Below, piece after piece: positions 46,575 through 56,830 of a stretch of DNA of 64,000 bases. This stretch comes from Ganoderma boninense (lineage: Eukaryota > Basidiomycota > Agaricomycetes > Polyporales > Polyporaceae), in the NCBI GenBank assembly GCA_002900995.3, contig CM035306.1, forward strand, positions 2,542,001-2,606,000, given 5' to 3'. Position 1 is the first letter of the stretch. Each line of letters opens with the position of its first letter. The notes under the pieces were generated by a model. That model ran no database searches. It had not been told where the DNA came from and was given only the letters and a program-made list of their open reading frames with translations. Made by a program: the position numbers and the translations under genes.

Positions 46575-46884
46575 TGCGTGCTCTGTACCTTCTACCTTAC
46601 GAACTATGGTACCGGGATCCCTGCTCTCAGACCCTTGATTACAGACCATCGACCTGGCCTCGTCCGCGCGGAGGGTGTCGCGTCTGAACGTGATCTTGGC
46701 ATAGGGCCACGTGAGAGTGACGTATGTGGATGCGCGTCCATATCGCGCGATCGAAATCTGCGTGCGCAAGAGGACCGCGTCACTTTGAGCTTCAACTTGG
46801 GCACCCCAGCACCACTCACCCCCACGCACCTTCTCTCTCTCTCGTCTACGCCTGCGTTCGTCGCCTACCTTATCCTCCATCAAC
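46575..46884. promoter_or_regulatory. Upstream region of OTU1
   Basis: 310 bases between SAM37 stop and OTU1 start. A CT-rich run (about 46825-46850) precedes the ATG. Nothing else recognised. Confidence 0.4.
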
Positions 46885-49184
46885 ATGGCTCCCGTGCGAC
46901 TTCGCCACCCCAAGGGCGTAACCACAATCCAGGTCGACTTTACGAACTCGACCGTGCAAGACTTGCAGCAGGAGATCTTCGCGGCCACGGAGATCTCGCC
47001 CTCTCAACAAGATCGTGTGTGTTCCATCCTCCTTAGCACTTCCGTCTCCTCACACGTACCCTTCTTCTACGATGAAGTCAAAGCCGGATACCCACCACAC
47101 CCGCTCACCCTCGTGCCCGAGCTGCCAATAGACAGCCTCGGGCTCAAGCAAGGCGAGCAGCTGGTAGTGACCCAGCGCCCGTCGTCGGGCCACCAAGCAT
47201 TCCAGGCCGCACCCTCGACTGCGTTCCCCGCTCCGAGCCCCGCCGCTGCCATGACGGGCCTCACAGCATCCCAAACGCGCGACTCCCCGCGGACACCTGC
47301 TCCCACTTCAGCGAGCGCAAGCAAAGGAGGGCCGGACTATGTGTTGACAAGCAATGGGTACTTGATGCATCGAGTGAGTGCTTGGTATGAGTGCGCAGAG
47401 GGGTATGCTGTAAGTCGTCCAGTGCAGACTGACCGATGCGGGATGTTTGGGGTTGTGTTAGATCGTGCCAGACGACAACTCTTGCCTCTTCTCATCTATC
47501 GCGCTCATATTCGAGCAAGACATGGGCAAGGCGCAATCAATACGAAGCAGTAAGTCAATTCTGTGGTTGAACATCCCACCACCGGCGAGCTGAGTGCCAA
47601 TGGTGGTCCGTAGTCGTCGCGGACGCCATCCGCAAAGACCCCGTGAAGTGGGATGAGGCCATTCTCGGGTACGCGCACTGATCTATCCATACCAACCTTC
47701 CCCCTCATCTCTTGAGTTACGCACCCTCCTCTGTGATAGTCGCCCGCGAGAAGAATATATCAAGACGATCCTCAAGCCCTTATCCTGGGGTGGCGCGATC
47801 GAGCTCGCGATCCTGGCACAGCACTACACTGCCAGACAAGCTGCACCGGAAATCCGCTGGAAGGGGGACCAGCAGATATCCAGGTGCAGAACCAGCGGTT
47901 TTCCGGTGGTCAACAACGCCTGCGGAATTCCTCAGATGCGTCACGTCATCCCAATGACTCATCACATGGGGACCGATAACAGCGTTGGGGGGCTGTCGGG
48001 TCACCGCTGGGTCACCGACTGGATGCCCTCCTTGCATTGGGACAGGCGAGCGGGGCGTTGGGCAGTTGGCTACGGTCTTATTCAGAATAGATACGCTTTC
48101 TACATTGTACACAACTACAACAGGACGTGATATGGAAGCATGTTGAACCGCCCTATCAAACCCGGCCAGAGCAGGTAATGACGGCGGTAGTACTATACCC
48201 GGAAGGCGGAAGCAACTGACCATGCTCTCAGTGATACAAGCAGGCAAAGTAAGGAATGTAGTGCATACACGCAAGGCAACCGCAGGCAGGAAATGGCAGC
48301 GGAGACGTGCTCTCTGGGCAGACGAAAGAACTGGATGAAAATTTTCTCTGAAATGAAAACCATACCTCACGTAATCATCTCCCCACAACTTGAACAAGAA
48401 TCCAAAGGTCGAGGTGAAACGAAACAACGGAGCAGAAATTGCAAAGGGGAGGGGACGGTATTGGGGGCCTTTTGGTAAAGTGCGCTGTACAGTGTAAAGG
48501 GGACTTAGGAGCAAGACTTGCCGTCTCGCAGTTGGGGGTGGATGACAACTCGTCTCGGATCACGTCCATGCCGAGGTCATGTGACTATACACCGGAAATC
48601 TTGGTGGTCTATCCAGCGGAATTCCTCTGCGTTGTTGACCACCGGAAAACCGCTGGATCTGCCAGCGGATTTCTCCCATTCGCCGAATTCCAGCGGAATT
48701 CCGCTGGGGCTTGTCTGGCAGTGTATGCGACCGAGATCGCATCCGTGGACGTTGAGACGGGTCGCATCGACCATTTCGCACCACCTCCCGAGACGGACAG
48801 CGGGAACCGTGCGATCGTGATCTATTCGGGCATCCACTACGATGCGACGAGCGTCGCACCGATGCTGGACGCCCCAGACGACTTCCACCAGACAATCATG
48901 AACGGTGGAGGGGCCAAGAGGGAAGAAGAGAAGGATGAGATGCTGATGGCGGCAAAGAAGCTTGCGGATGCGTTGAGGGCGAAAAGGGCGTATACCAACA
49001 CGGCGACGTTTGAATTGAAGTGCCAGGTGCGTAGGATACTTGTGCCCGTCTCCGGTCTTGCGGATATTTCAGGGCAGTTTGGCTGAGACAAGGTGTGCAG
49101 ATTTGCGGCAAGGGCCTGAAGGGAGAGAAGGAGGCGCGTGCACACGCGTCAGACACAGGTCACGTTGAGTTTGGAGAGTATTGA
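46885..49184 (+). CDS. OTU1: OTU1/YOD1-type deubiquitinase, reading frame interrupted by an 897-bp insertion
   Basis: Cysteine protease that trims ubiquitin chains on Cdc48/p97 clients. ATG at 46885 (MAPVRLRHPKGVTTIQVDFT) begins the UBX-like domain; introns at about 47020-47080, 47374-47460, 47551-47611 and 47671-47740. The catalytic cysteine is in VPDDNSCLFSSIALIF. The exon continues as PLSWGGAIELAILAQHY and is then broken at 47825 by the element at 47827-48723. Coding resumes after it with TEIASVDVETGRIDHF, the catalytic His in IYSGIHYDA, an intron near 49027-49100, and a C2H2 finger (CQICGKGLKGEKEARAHASD) ending at TGA 49182-49184. Reading through the element hits a stop at 48128-48130, so translation would lack the His and finger. 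Either this allele is null, or splicing removes the insert; no clean in-frame donor/acceptor pair is evident. Confidence 0.9.
47827..47841 (+). repeat. Left terminal inverted repeat
   Basis: CACTGCCAGACAAGC, preceded by TA. It is an exact reverse complement of 48709-48723. Confidence 0.92.
47892..47919 (+). repeat. Subterminal 28-bp inverted repeat, left copy
   Basis: Begins CCAGCGGTTTTCCGG and ends CAACAACGC. It matches 48629-48656 in reverse complement over all 28 bases. Confidence 0.9.
48629..48656 (-). repeat. Subterminal 28-bp inverted repeat, right copy
   Basis: Exact reverse complement of 47892-47919. Confidence 0.9.
48690..48707. repeat. 18-bp perfect palindrome near the right end of the element
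   Basis: CCAGCGGAATTCCGCTGG is its own reverse complement. The half-site CCAGCGG recurs several times in both ends of the element and may be a transposase-binding or folding motif (inference). Confidence 0.85.
48709..48723 (-). repeat. Right terminal inverted repeat
   Basis: Exact reverse complement of 47827-47841, followed by TA. Confidence 0.92.
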
Positions 49185-49520
49185 ACTGTTGGACGGGACT
49201 GTAGGGTCCTTGGAGCGAGGTATGGGAAGTCGCGGAAGGTAGTGCAACATGTGAGATCTGCTAGTTTTTGGCATACCATTGTACCGCCTTGTACGGTCGC
49301 CCATTTGTACCTAGCACTGTGGACTTTTTTTGGCCGGATGGAATAACCTAATGAATGTGTATGCTCAATGGCTTGTATAGGGACCGCCCTCTGAATTTCC
49401 TAGGAGTTGATGGTGGCCACACGACGCGCAGCCGTCGCTTAACGCGCCTGTGGCGGGACTGATCGCGTATTGTACGCGTCTTGCGGGTTGCCAGCAGCCA
49501 CTCCCTTCGCTCTCGTGCGT
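49185..49520. other. Intergenic between OTU1 and the AP endonuclease
   Basis: 336 bases with a T-rich run near 49325. Nothing else recognised. Confidence 0.4.
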
Positions 49521-52390
49521 ATGAGCTCGTCTCTTTTCCGGACCATCCTTGCACGTACTTCATACGCTCTCTCCGGACCCCTTCTGTCGCCGCCAGCAGC
49601 AAAGTCGACGTTAACTTGTCTCCTCTCAAGCACTCGCGGCCGTTCTCTCAGCTGCTCAACGCCATTCCTCCTAACACTATCCAAGTTGCCACGGGCCCTT
49701 CCTGTCCCCAAAACCCACGCAAGCCCGTCTACATTCACAACAGCGTCTCCTTCCAAACACAAACTGATACACACCATGCCACCAAAACGTGCCACCGCGT
49801 CCAAGCGCAAAGCCGAGACCCCTTCCGACGACGACCAGGAGCCCCTCTCCCCGTCCGACACCGAGTCTGCGCAAGAAGAGCGCGTCCCGAAGAAGCGCAA
49901 GATAACTGCGTCGTCGAAGACAAAGCCTGCGGGTGGGAAGGGGAGGGGTGCCGCAGCGAAAGGAGCTGCAAAGGCGAAGGCCGCCGCGTCGCAGTCCCCG
50001 TCGCAGTCCCAGAACGGCACTGGGGCGAACGATGGACCCGCACAGCCGACCAACAAGGTGCTGCCGACCCACATTAGCTTCCCCGAGAAGGGCGAGGATA
50101 CAGTGCGCGTCGCGGCGTGGAACATCTGTGGGCTCGCTGCTGCGCAGAAGAAGGTCAGTCGGTGGGTCCGTGCCAAGTACCCTGGTTTCCTGTCATGTTT
50201 GAATAATTCTGCGTGCCATCTACTTAAATGTTCGTTCATCGTCTATCCGTCAGCAAATATTAAAGCTGCGAGCACTCCGTGGGTCATGAGACTCCCTGAC
50301 ATGTCGAGCGTGCGTCTTAAGTTCATGGGCTGAGATCAGGGGAACCCCGGCCGCGGACTGTGCACGATACCGTCCTCAGCGATCGCGTCTAATTAATACG
50401 CAGATCAAGCGGTGAACCAGTTTTGGTGATCGGCGGCGCCGGAGTTGGACGAGTGTGGATGTAGCTCATTATTATTGTGGTGCCTGATGCTTAATGAACG
50501 TTTGAAAGCGGATACTGACATGTTTGTTTGTCGTCTGCCAGGGGTTCAAATATTACGTCGAGGCCGAAGACGCGGATATTCTCATCCTCACAGAAACGAA
50601 GGTGCATATCGAACCCGCGGCGGCAGCCTCTTCTGTGGTGCCTGCAGTGTCGTCCATCGTTGCCAGGACTTACCCTTCTACCCCTTTCCCCGCACCCAGG
50701 TTAACAACCCCCCTGCGGACCCAGAGCTCGCAAAGCGATATCCGCACCGGTACTGGGCCATCTCAGACAGGAAGAGTTACGGTGGGTCCTTCCCCCCTGT
50801 CCCCCATTTCCACCGAGCTAAAGTGACACCTGTCCTCCATCCATGGCTCTTGCCCCGGAAACTTCATGTCTGTATGAATGTCACCGCATGGCTATCGTTG
50901 CCGTCGATCATGCACGGAATCCCCGGCTCGCTCGCGTGGACACAGCCGGAACGGGAGTGTTGTCGAAGATCAAACCGCTCTCTGTCACATACGATCTTCC
51001 CGGCCACCCAGACGAATCTGCAGTCAAAGGCCGGATCATCACGCTCGAGTTTGAGAACTGCTACATAATCGGGACATACGTCACCAATGCCGGGACAGGG
51101 CTGAAGGTGCGTTCTTCCCTCCATTTCATGGGGCCATGTGAAGACGTGAGCTCTGGATTGTGGCACAATTTGGTGCACCATGGGCACGCCGCTGCGTTGA
51201 ACTTGTGGTGGACGAAGCGGCTCACCTGATGTTGCTGGATCCCATGATATGCAATACAGATGCTTTCGTCGGGCTCATCACACCGGCTGCGAGAGCCAAA
51301 GGCCCCGCGCGCAGCAGCAGCAGTGTGGTATCATACACCGAATCGTCCCTGCAACCGTGCTTCTAACGCCCACCTTCCCCAGACACTCGACGCGAAAAAG
51401 GAGTGGAATGAACACTTCGAACTTTACATTCGAGACCTCGACACGAAGAAACCCGTTATCTGGTCAGGGGACCTCAACGTCGCCCCAACGGCTCTGGGTG
51501 AGTACTTCCTCTTTGCATCAGTACCCACTCCTTCCCGTGGTGTTCGATTCGCACACGGGCGTGGTAGGACGGCGCAGGCGTCCTCGACTCGCGTAAGTTT
51601 GCATTGCTGCTGTGCAACACTGTGGTCTTCGAGCATGAGGCCTGAAGATGTCAGCCTTCCGCAGCAGCGGGCCTGTGCCCGCTCTAGCTTCCAAGCCCAT
51701 CCTCCTGCTCGTGTTATCATGAGCTTGGCACTCTACCCTTCGTTTCTCGCGTTCTCCACCCACGCCTACGAGTGAATTGGCCTTCGATATTTGCTGACTG
51801 TGACCCGAACTACCTTGCTGCGCGCGCTGTGCCACATGCTCCACAGACCTCGCGAACCCGAAGACGAACTGGAACAAGACCCCAGGGTACACCGAGGCCG
51901 AGACGAGCTCATTCGCGCGGATCCTGAACACGGAGGGCGAGGACCCTGACGCCGGCAAATTCGTCGACGTGTGGCGGCAGAGACATCCAGACCTCCGCCA
52001 CTACACGTATTTCTCGTACCGATTCAACTGCAGGCAGAAGAGCCTCGGCTGGCGGCTAGATATGGGTGAGTACCGTTCATTTACAAGTGTCGTCGTCGCC
52101 CCGGCCCGCGCACCGCGCGGGATTTCCACCGCCGAGTGAAGCCAGCCCGTGGCTGCTGCGGCCGGAACCGGTCACGGCATACTACTACGCGGGGATCCTG
52201 AACTTTAGATGAGGACGTTACGTTGCCTTGCGGGTATAGTGGAGTTACTTTACTTACCTCATGATCTTATCCCGCAGTCGTCGTCAGCGAAAGGCTAGAA
52301 GAACGCGTGAAGATGTGCGAGATCCGGAGCGAGATATACGGCGCGTCGGACCACTGCCCTGTCGTCCTAGAGCTCGCTGGGGCCCTCTAG
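49521..52390 (+). CDS. Class II AP endonuclease (exonuclease III / APE1 family), possible dual mitochondrial/nuclear start
   Basis: Incises DNA at abasic sites in base excision repair. The nuclease domain is complete: VRVAAWNICGL, DADILILTETK (metal-binding Glu), KGRIITLEFENCYIIGTYVT, KKPVIWSGDLNVAP (catalytic Asp and Asn), TPGYTEAETSSFARIL, WRLDMVVVSERL and the terminal SDHCPVVLEL (catalytic His) ending at TAG 52388-52390. Two in-frame ATGs exist: 49521 starts an 85-residue leader rich in Ser, Arg and Leu with almost no acids (MSSSLFRTILARTSYALSGP), typical of mitochondrial import; 49776 has better context (CACCATGCC) and starts MPPKRATASKRKAE, a nuclear-signal-like Lys/Arg/Pro segment. Six introns are unusually long: 50154-50541, 50602-50699, 50782-50945, 51107-51382, 51498-51846 and 52066-52277. 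Confidence 0.93.
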
Positions 52391-53746
52391 TTACCTTCTA
52401 GGTAAGTAATCCTCCAGGCACTTGTCCTGCGCGCTGTGCTGGTGGCGACCGTGGAGGCTTATCCAGAGATGGGGGTTTGGCAGAGGGCAGATCGCTGTTA
52501 TGGCTGCGGGGTCGCGAGGTGGCGTAGTGAGTCGCTGGTCCTGGAGCTCCATGGGACAACGCCGATAACGCTGCTTGTATTGGCTGTTTATGCACCAAGA
52601 TTCGATGGCCGTATGACGTAGGTTGCGATGGGTTGCGGTTCGACGTTCATCATTGGTTTATCTTACCGGACAGCGTGGTTGCGGAGGGTCGGATATGGGA
52701 ATGCCGGCGCACGCGACTGGATGACGACGACAGAAGCTCATTATAGATTCGTCCTTGGGATGTGTGCTTGGCCACACGTGTGCACGCGGAGGCGAAGTAC
52801 ATATGAACGGCTCCGAGGAGAAAGCAAGGATTGCAGATGACGTCGACGTCGAGTTCTGTGGCCAAAACGGGTCGGTCGTCGATTGTCCTTGGCTCGCGCG
52901 CTGGGGGTCCAGGACAGGATGCAATACAGGAGGAGCGCGATTCTCGGCCTGGATACACAGGACGTTCCGTGCGGCGGTCCGAGATCCAGTGCAGTCGCAG
53001 CAGGTCCAAGTGCAGCGATGTTACGAGCGAGCCGCCCATGCAGTAACGGCTGTGGCTGCGGTCATGGAGGGCAGTTCATGGGGTGCCGTGGACTGGATCC
53101 GTTGGCGAAACGAGCTCTGTGTGCAAAATAGGAAATAGGAGGTTGTGGCGGGAGGACACGGATGCACTAGGTCATGGATGTTAAGAAAGTTGGTTGAGAG
53201 GGGAGAGGGTATATTAGGACGGGCGCAGTGGATCGCGGGGCGCCACCTGCGCAGCATCGGAGGGGCGAGGGTACATGTTTAGAACACCGCATCCAGAGTG
53301 ATGGGATGGGGTGGCGAAGGTTGGGAAGGGGCGATTGCTATTTTGTGGGAAGAGACGGGGCGCACCCTGGACGTCAGAGGAGAGAGGATGGATTTGATAT
53401 ATTGATGGAGCACAGGAAAGGGAAGATGGCGGGGTCGGAAACGGAGGGCTGATATGAGCGAGTCCATAACGGGGCCCATCAGAACAGGGCTGCATCGGGC
53501 GCGAAATCTGTGATGGGAGCAGGCGCGACTCGTCTCGGGCTCGGTTCTCACGCGTCGTTTCTCAAAACCGCTCCGACCCCGCCCTCCACCGCCCGCTCTC
53601 CTCTCCCCAGCCCCGACTCCACTCAGCCCTCCTCTCTCTGCAGAGCACGCTGGTCCATCTCTGCTCCCCATCCCCCGTCCCCATACCCCGCGTCCCAGAT
53701 ACCCGTCTCGTCCCTAGACTCCCTTCCCCGCTGCCCTTCCCCATCT
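52391..53746. other. 1.36-kb intergenic stretch, no gene recognised
   Basis: Between the AP endonuclease and the nucleotide-sugar transporter. Short overlapping ORFs on both strands lack motifs. The last 170 bases are strongly CT-rich and belong to the transporter promoter or leader. Confidence 0.4.
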
Positions 53747-55532
53747 ATGTCGCAGTTGAAGGACTACGCACTCCTCCCCCAGCATGTCGTCCATCTCGAC
53801 AACGCCGTCCGCGATCCAGAGGCTGGCGCGTACGAGAAGGAGCAGCTCGACCTTCCCACTGATGCCCAGCAAAATGCCGTCCCTTCCGTATGTGGCATGC
53901 CCCTCAAATACGTCTCGTGAGTACATACATGCGCTTTGTCTCCGTATCCCATCCCTGCTTGCGCCCGACCACATTTCTGACGCGTTCGACGCCGCGCTCA
54001 GGCTAGTGACTCTGGCAGTCCAAAATGCCCTCCTCACGCTCATCATGCACTACTCACGCGTGTCAACGGCCCCCCAACATACATATTCGGCCGCCTCCGC
54101 AGTTCTCATGGTTGAGCTACTCAAGGGTTTCATTTCACTCACCGTCGCCTTCCTCCGCCTTGACACTCTTAGCGGTGCTTCCAACTCCTCCTTATGGAAT
54201 CCTCGAGTGCTCTTCTACCGCTTCCGCCGCCTTGGCAAGGAGGTATTTCGGCCGGACTGCTGGAAGCTCTCCATCCCCGCTATCCTATATGTCATCCAAA
54301 ATAATCTTCAGTTCGTCGCAGTTTCCAACCTTGAAGCCGCGACCTTCCAGGTCAGCTACCAGATGAAGATTCTCACCACCGCTGCCTTCTCCGTCGTTCT
54401 CCTTCGCAAGAAACTCAGCCCCACAAAGTGGCTCGCGCTCTTCTTCCTTGCCATTGGCGTCGGCATCGTTCAGATCCAGAACGGCTCCTCCTCGGGCCAC
54501 TCCTCCTCGAAGCACGACATGAACGCGTTCAAGGGCTTCATGGCCGTCGTTATGGCGTGCTTCACGTCAGGTCTTGCAGGAGTGTACTTTGAAATGGTGC
54601 TCAAGAACTCACAGGCGGATTTGTGGGTGCGCAATGTCCAACTCTCCCTCTTCTCGCTCCTCCCTGCGCTCGTCCCCGTCCTTTTCTCTCAGACCACGCC
54701 ATCGGGCCCTGCTCCTGGCTGGCTCAACCAGCTCTTCGCCAACTTCGGTGTTTGGGCCTGGGCCACGGTCCTGATCCAGGTCCTCGGCGGTCTTCTTACC
54801 GCCCTCGTGATCAAGTATGCGGACAACATTCTCAAGGGTTTCGCCACGAGTTTGAGCATTGTCATTTCGTTCCTGGCCTCAGTCGCGTTGTTCAACTTCC
54901 AGATGACTGTCACCTTCGTCCTTGGCTCGACCGTCGTCCTGGTAGCTACCTGGATGTACAATCAGCCGGATGCACCTCTCGGCGACAACTTCTACCCCAA
55001 GGAAGGCCGGGTTTGGGGCTGGAGATGGCGTCGCTCACAACCCGCCTCCTCAGCGCTCGAACTCGCTGGTGGGAATGCCGTCATTTCGCGTCGCCCGTCG
55101 ACTTCTTCCCTTACTTCCGTCTCGTCCCTATCATCGGTTAGCAAGTCGAGGTCGTATCCCAGCTCCCCAGTCGAACGCGAGGTTCCCCCACCTTTCTTCC
55201 CTGCGCAATTGCTCGACACGAGTCTGCTAGGGAAGCGGAAGGAAGACGACCCAGCCCCCCTCTTTCATGGTGCATCTCGTGCAGCATCACGACTTGCGCA
55301 CTACTTCAATCGCACCGGGTCGGGTTCCTTTGTTATTCCGGACGGCACAGGATTCACGTCCCAGTCATCGCAACCTCCTTCTACCATGTATGCGTCGCTT
55401 CCGCCCTCAATATCCTCGACACGGCCATCAAGTGTTGTGTCATCATGCGCGAACTCTCGCCCCCCAAGCGCGATGGGCAATGCTGCATCCCTGTCGTTGG
55501 GCGTTTTGCCTGAACAGGATCATTACTCATAA
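53747..55532 (+). CDS. Golgi nucleotide-sugar transporter, SLC35A (UDP-galactose/UDP-GlcNAc) family
   Basis: Antiporter that brings a nucleotide sugar into the Golgi or ER lumen in exchange for the nucleotide monophosphate. ATG at 53747 (MSQLKDYALLPQHVVHLDNA). One intron (about 53917-54000) joins a charged N-terminus to the TM part, which begins SLVTLAVQNALLTLIMHYSR. Family signatures are seen: AVLMVELLKGFISLTVAF, IPAILYVIQNNLQFVAVSNL, EAATFQVSYQMKILTTAAFS, then FTSGLAGVYFEMVLKNS and KYADNILKGFATSLSIVISF with ALFNFQMT. About ten hydrophobic segments. A cytosolic Ser/Pro-rich tail of about 150 residues, longer than usual, ends at TAA 55530-55532. The LEAATFQVSYQMKIL motif points to the CMP-Sia/UDP-Gal/UDP-GlcNAc branch; the exact sugar cannot be told. 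Confidence 0.9.
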
Positions 55533-56830
55533 CGCGCTTCATGAAGCCTCCAATCCCCATGCCCTCATTCGAGCGTCCTCCACCGCGCGACGCCGCGCGT
55601 CAGGACCATCGCGACGAGCACGACCTCTGCCCGACTGGCCACGAGCGACGAGATACGAGACGACCCTCACCTCTTACGACGGCACTTTTCTGGGACACAG
55701 ACAAATCAACCAGCACGACGGAATCGGAGATGGAGAAGTTCTGCCAGCCACTTACTTGCCCAAAGACTTTCTATCAGTATCTGGACCCTACTTTATCATC
55801 ACTATTACCCTAGCACCTTCCCGCCCATCTACACCCATCAATCACACTAAGCGCACCTCCGACTTGCCACAACCTTCGCATCATATTCATGTTCTTGGTT
55901 TTTTCAGCGGACTGCGTTCCTCCATTATATTCGCATTATCTCGTATCCTACCTGATGGCCGTCTGGCTCTAGAATTTAAGCATCCGAACTGGAACACTTG
56001 GTCCCTTTGCTTCGCCTCGCTTTGTTTGCATGGACGTGGCCCCCGCATATGTATTCACTGTGACATGGCTCGGACTTCTTGTTTACTACTTCGTTCGTCC
56101 CTGGACCTTGTCTTCGCTATGCTCCACAGGCGCTCTGCGGCTGCTCCGCCAGCCTCGTGCCCGCGCGATCCCTTGCTTAGCGGGCCCAACTTACTGCTAC
56201 CCTGCTGTACGTGTTTTCCCTTCATCAGGCCCTCCGAGTCTTTACATAATCCCGTACGTACGCGTAGCGTCGGTAAAACATTTACAGTACTTGCCGTATC
56301 GGCGGCCGGCTACTGAATCGCATCCCTCGTGGCCCCGGACGCGCAGCGGTTCGCGGGCGCAGGCCGTGGTGGACGAGCGCTTGCATTGAATTGGGAAGGC
56401 ACCTAGTACATGCATGTCTGCGGACGTGAGATCGAAAGGTCAGAAGGGAAAGTCAGAAGGAGATGCTGGAAGCCGGAAGCTGTGGTGAAACTTATCCATT
56501 GGCATTCCAACATCTCAGTGATCTCACAGTGACAGTGATGCCACAGGAAGGAAATATGGTGAATACATGCACCTATGGCAATGTCGCAACGGAGACTTCA
56601 TCACCCGGGGTGATGCCTGGAGGTTGAAGCAGCATTGAAGCTGAAGGATTGCACGACGAGGTAGTAATGATACAAACATACAACATATACAAAGCACGAC
56701 GTGTACAATATTTATCAGCCAGCCAGCCAAAGCATGTAGCGATGTTCAGTCTTGTCCGTGCCTATTTCCTTGTGATCTTTCCAACTTGTAGGAATGTGTA
56801 GAAAAATGTGAGACGTTCGTTGTTCATGGC
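55533..56830. other. 1.3-kb convergent intergenic region
   Basis: Between the ends of the sugar transporter and the transhydrogenase. ORFs such as 55541-55813 and 56030-56389 (+) have no motif and are not called. The second half is AT-richer. No RNA gene or repeat recognised. Confidence 0.4.

Larger units (their letters stand above)
47827..48723. mobile_element. Non-autonomous TIR DNA transposon (MITE-like, TA target site) inside an OTU1 exon
   Basis: 897 bp bounded by perfect 15-bp inverted repeats CACTGCCAGACAAGC (47827-47841, and its complement 48709-48723) and flanked by TA on both sides (47825-47826, 48724-48725). Deleting the element plus one TA restores an uninterrupted OTU1 exon with conserved sequence. 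Further in, a second perfect 28-bp inverted pair (47892-47919 and 48629-48656) and several CCAGCGG/CCGCTGG repeats give nested end structure. The interior has no transposase-like ORF. TA duplication suggests mobilisation by a Tc1/mariner-like transposase supplied elsewhere (inference). Confidence 0.9.

Noticed and set aside
55267..56316. 349-codon forward ORF overlapping the end of the sugar transporter
   Set aside because: It is an out-of-frame reading of the transporter's Ser-rich tail extended into the spacer; composition is typical of frame shadows.
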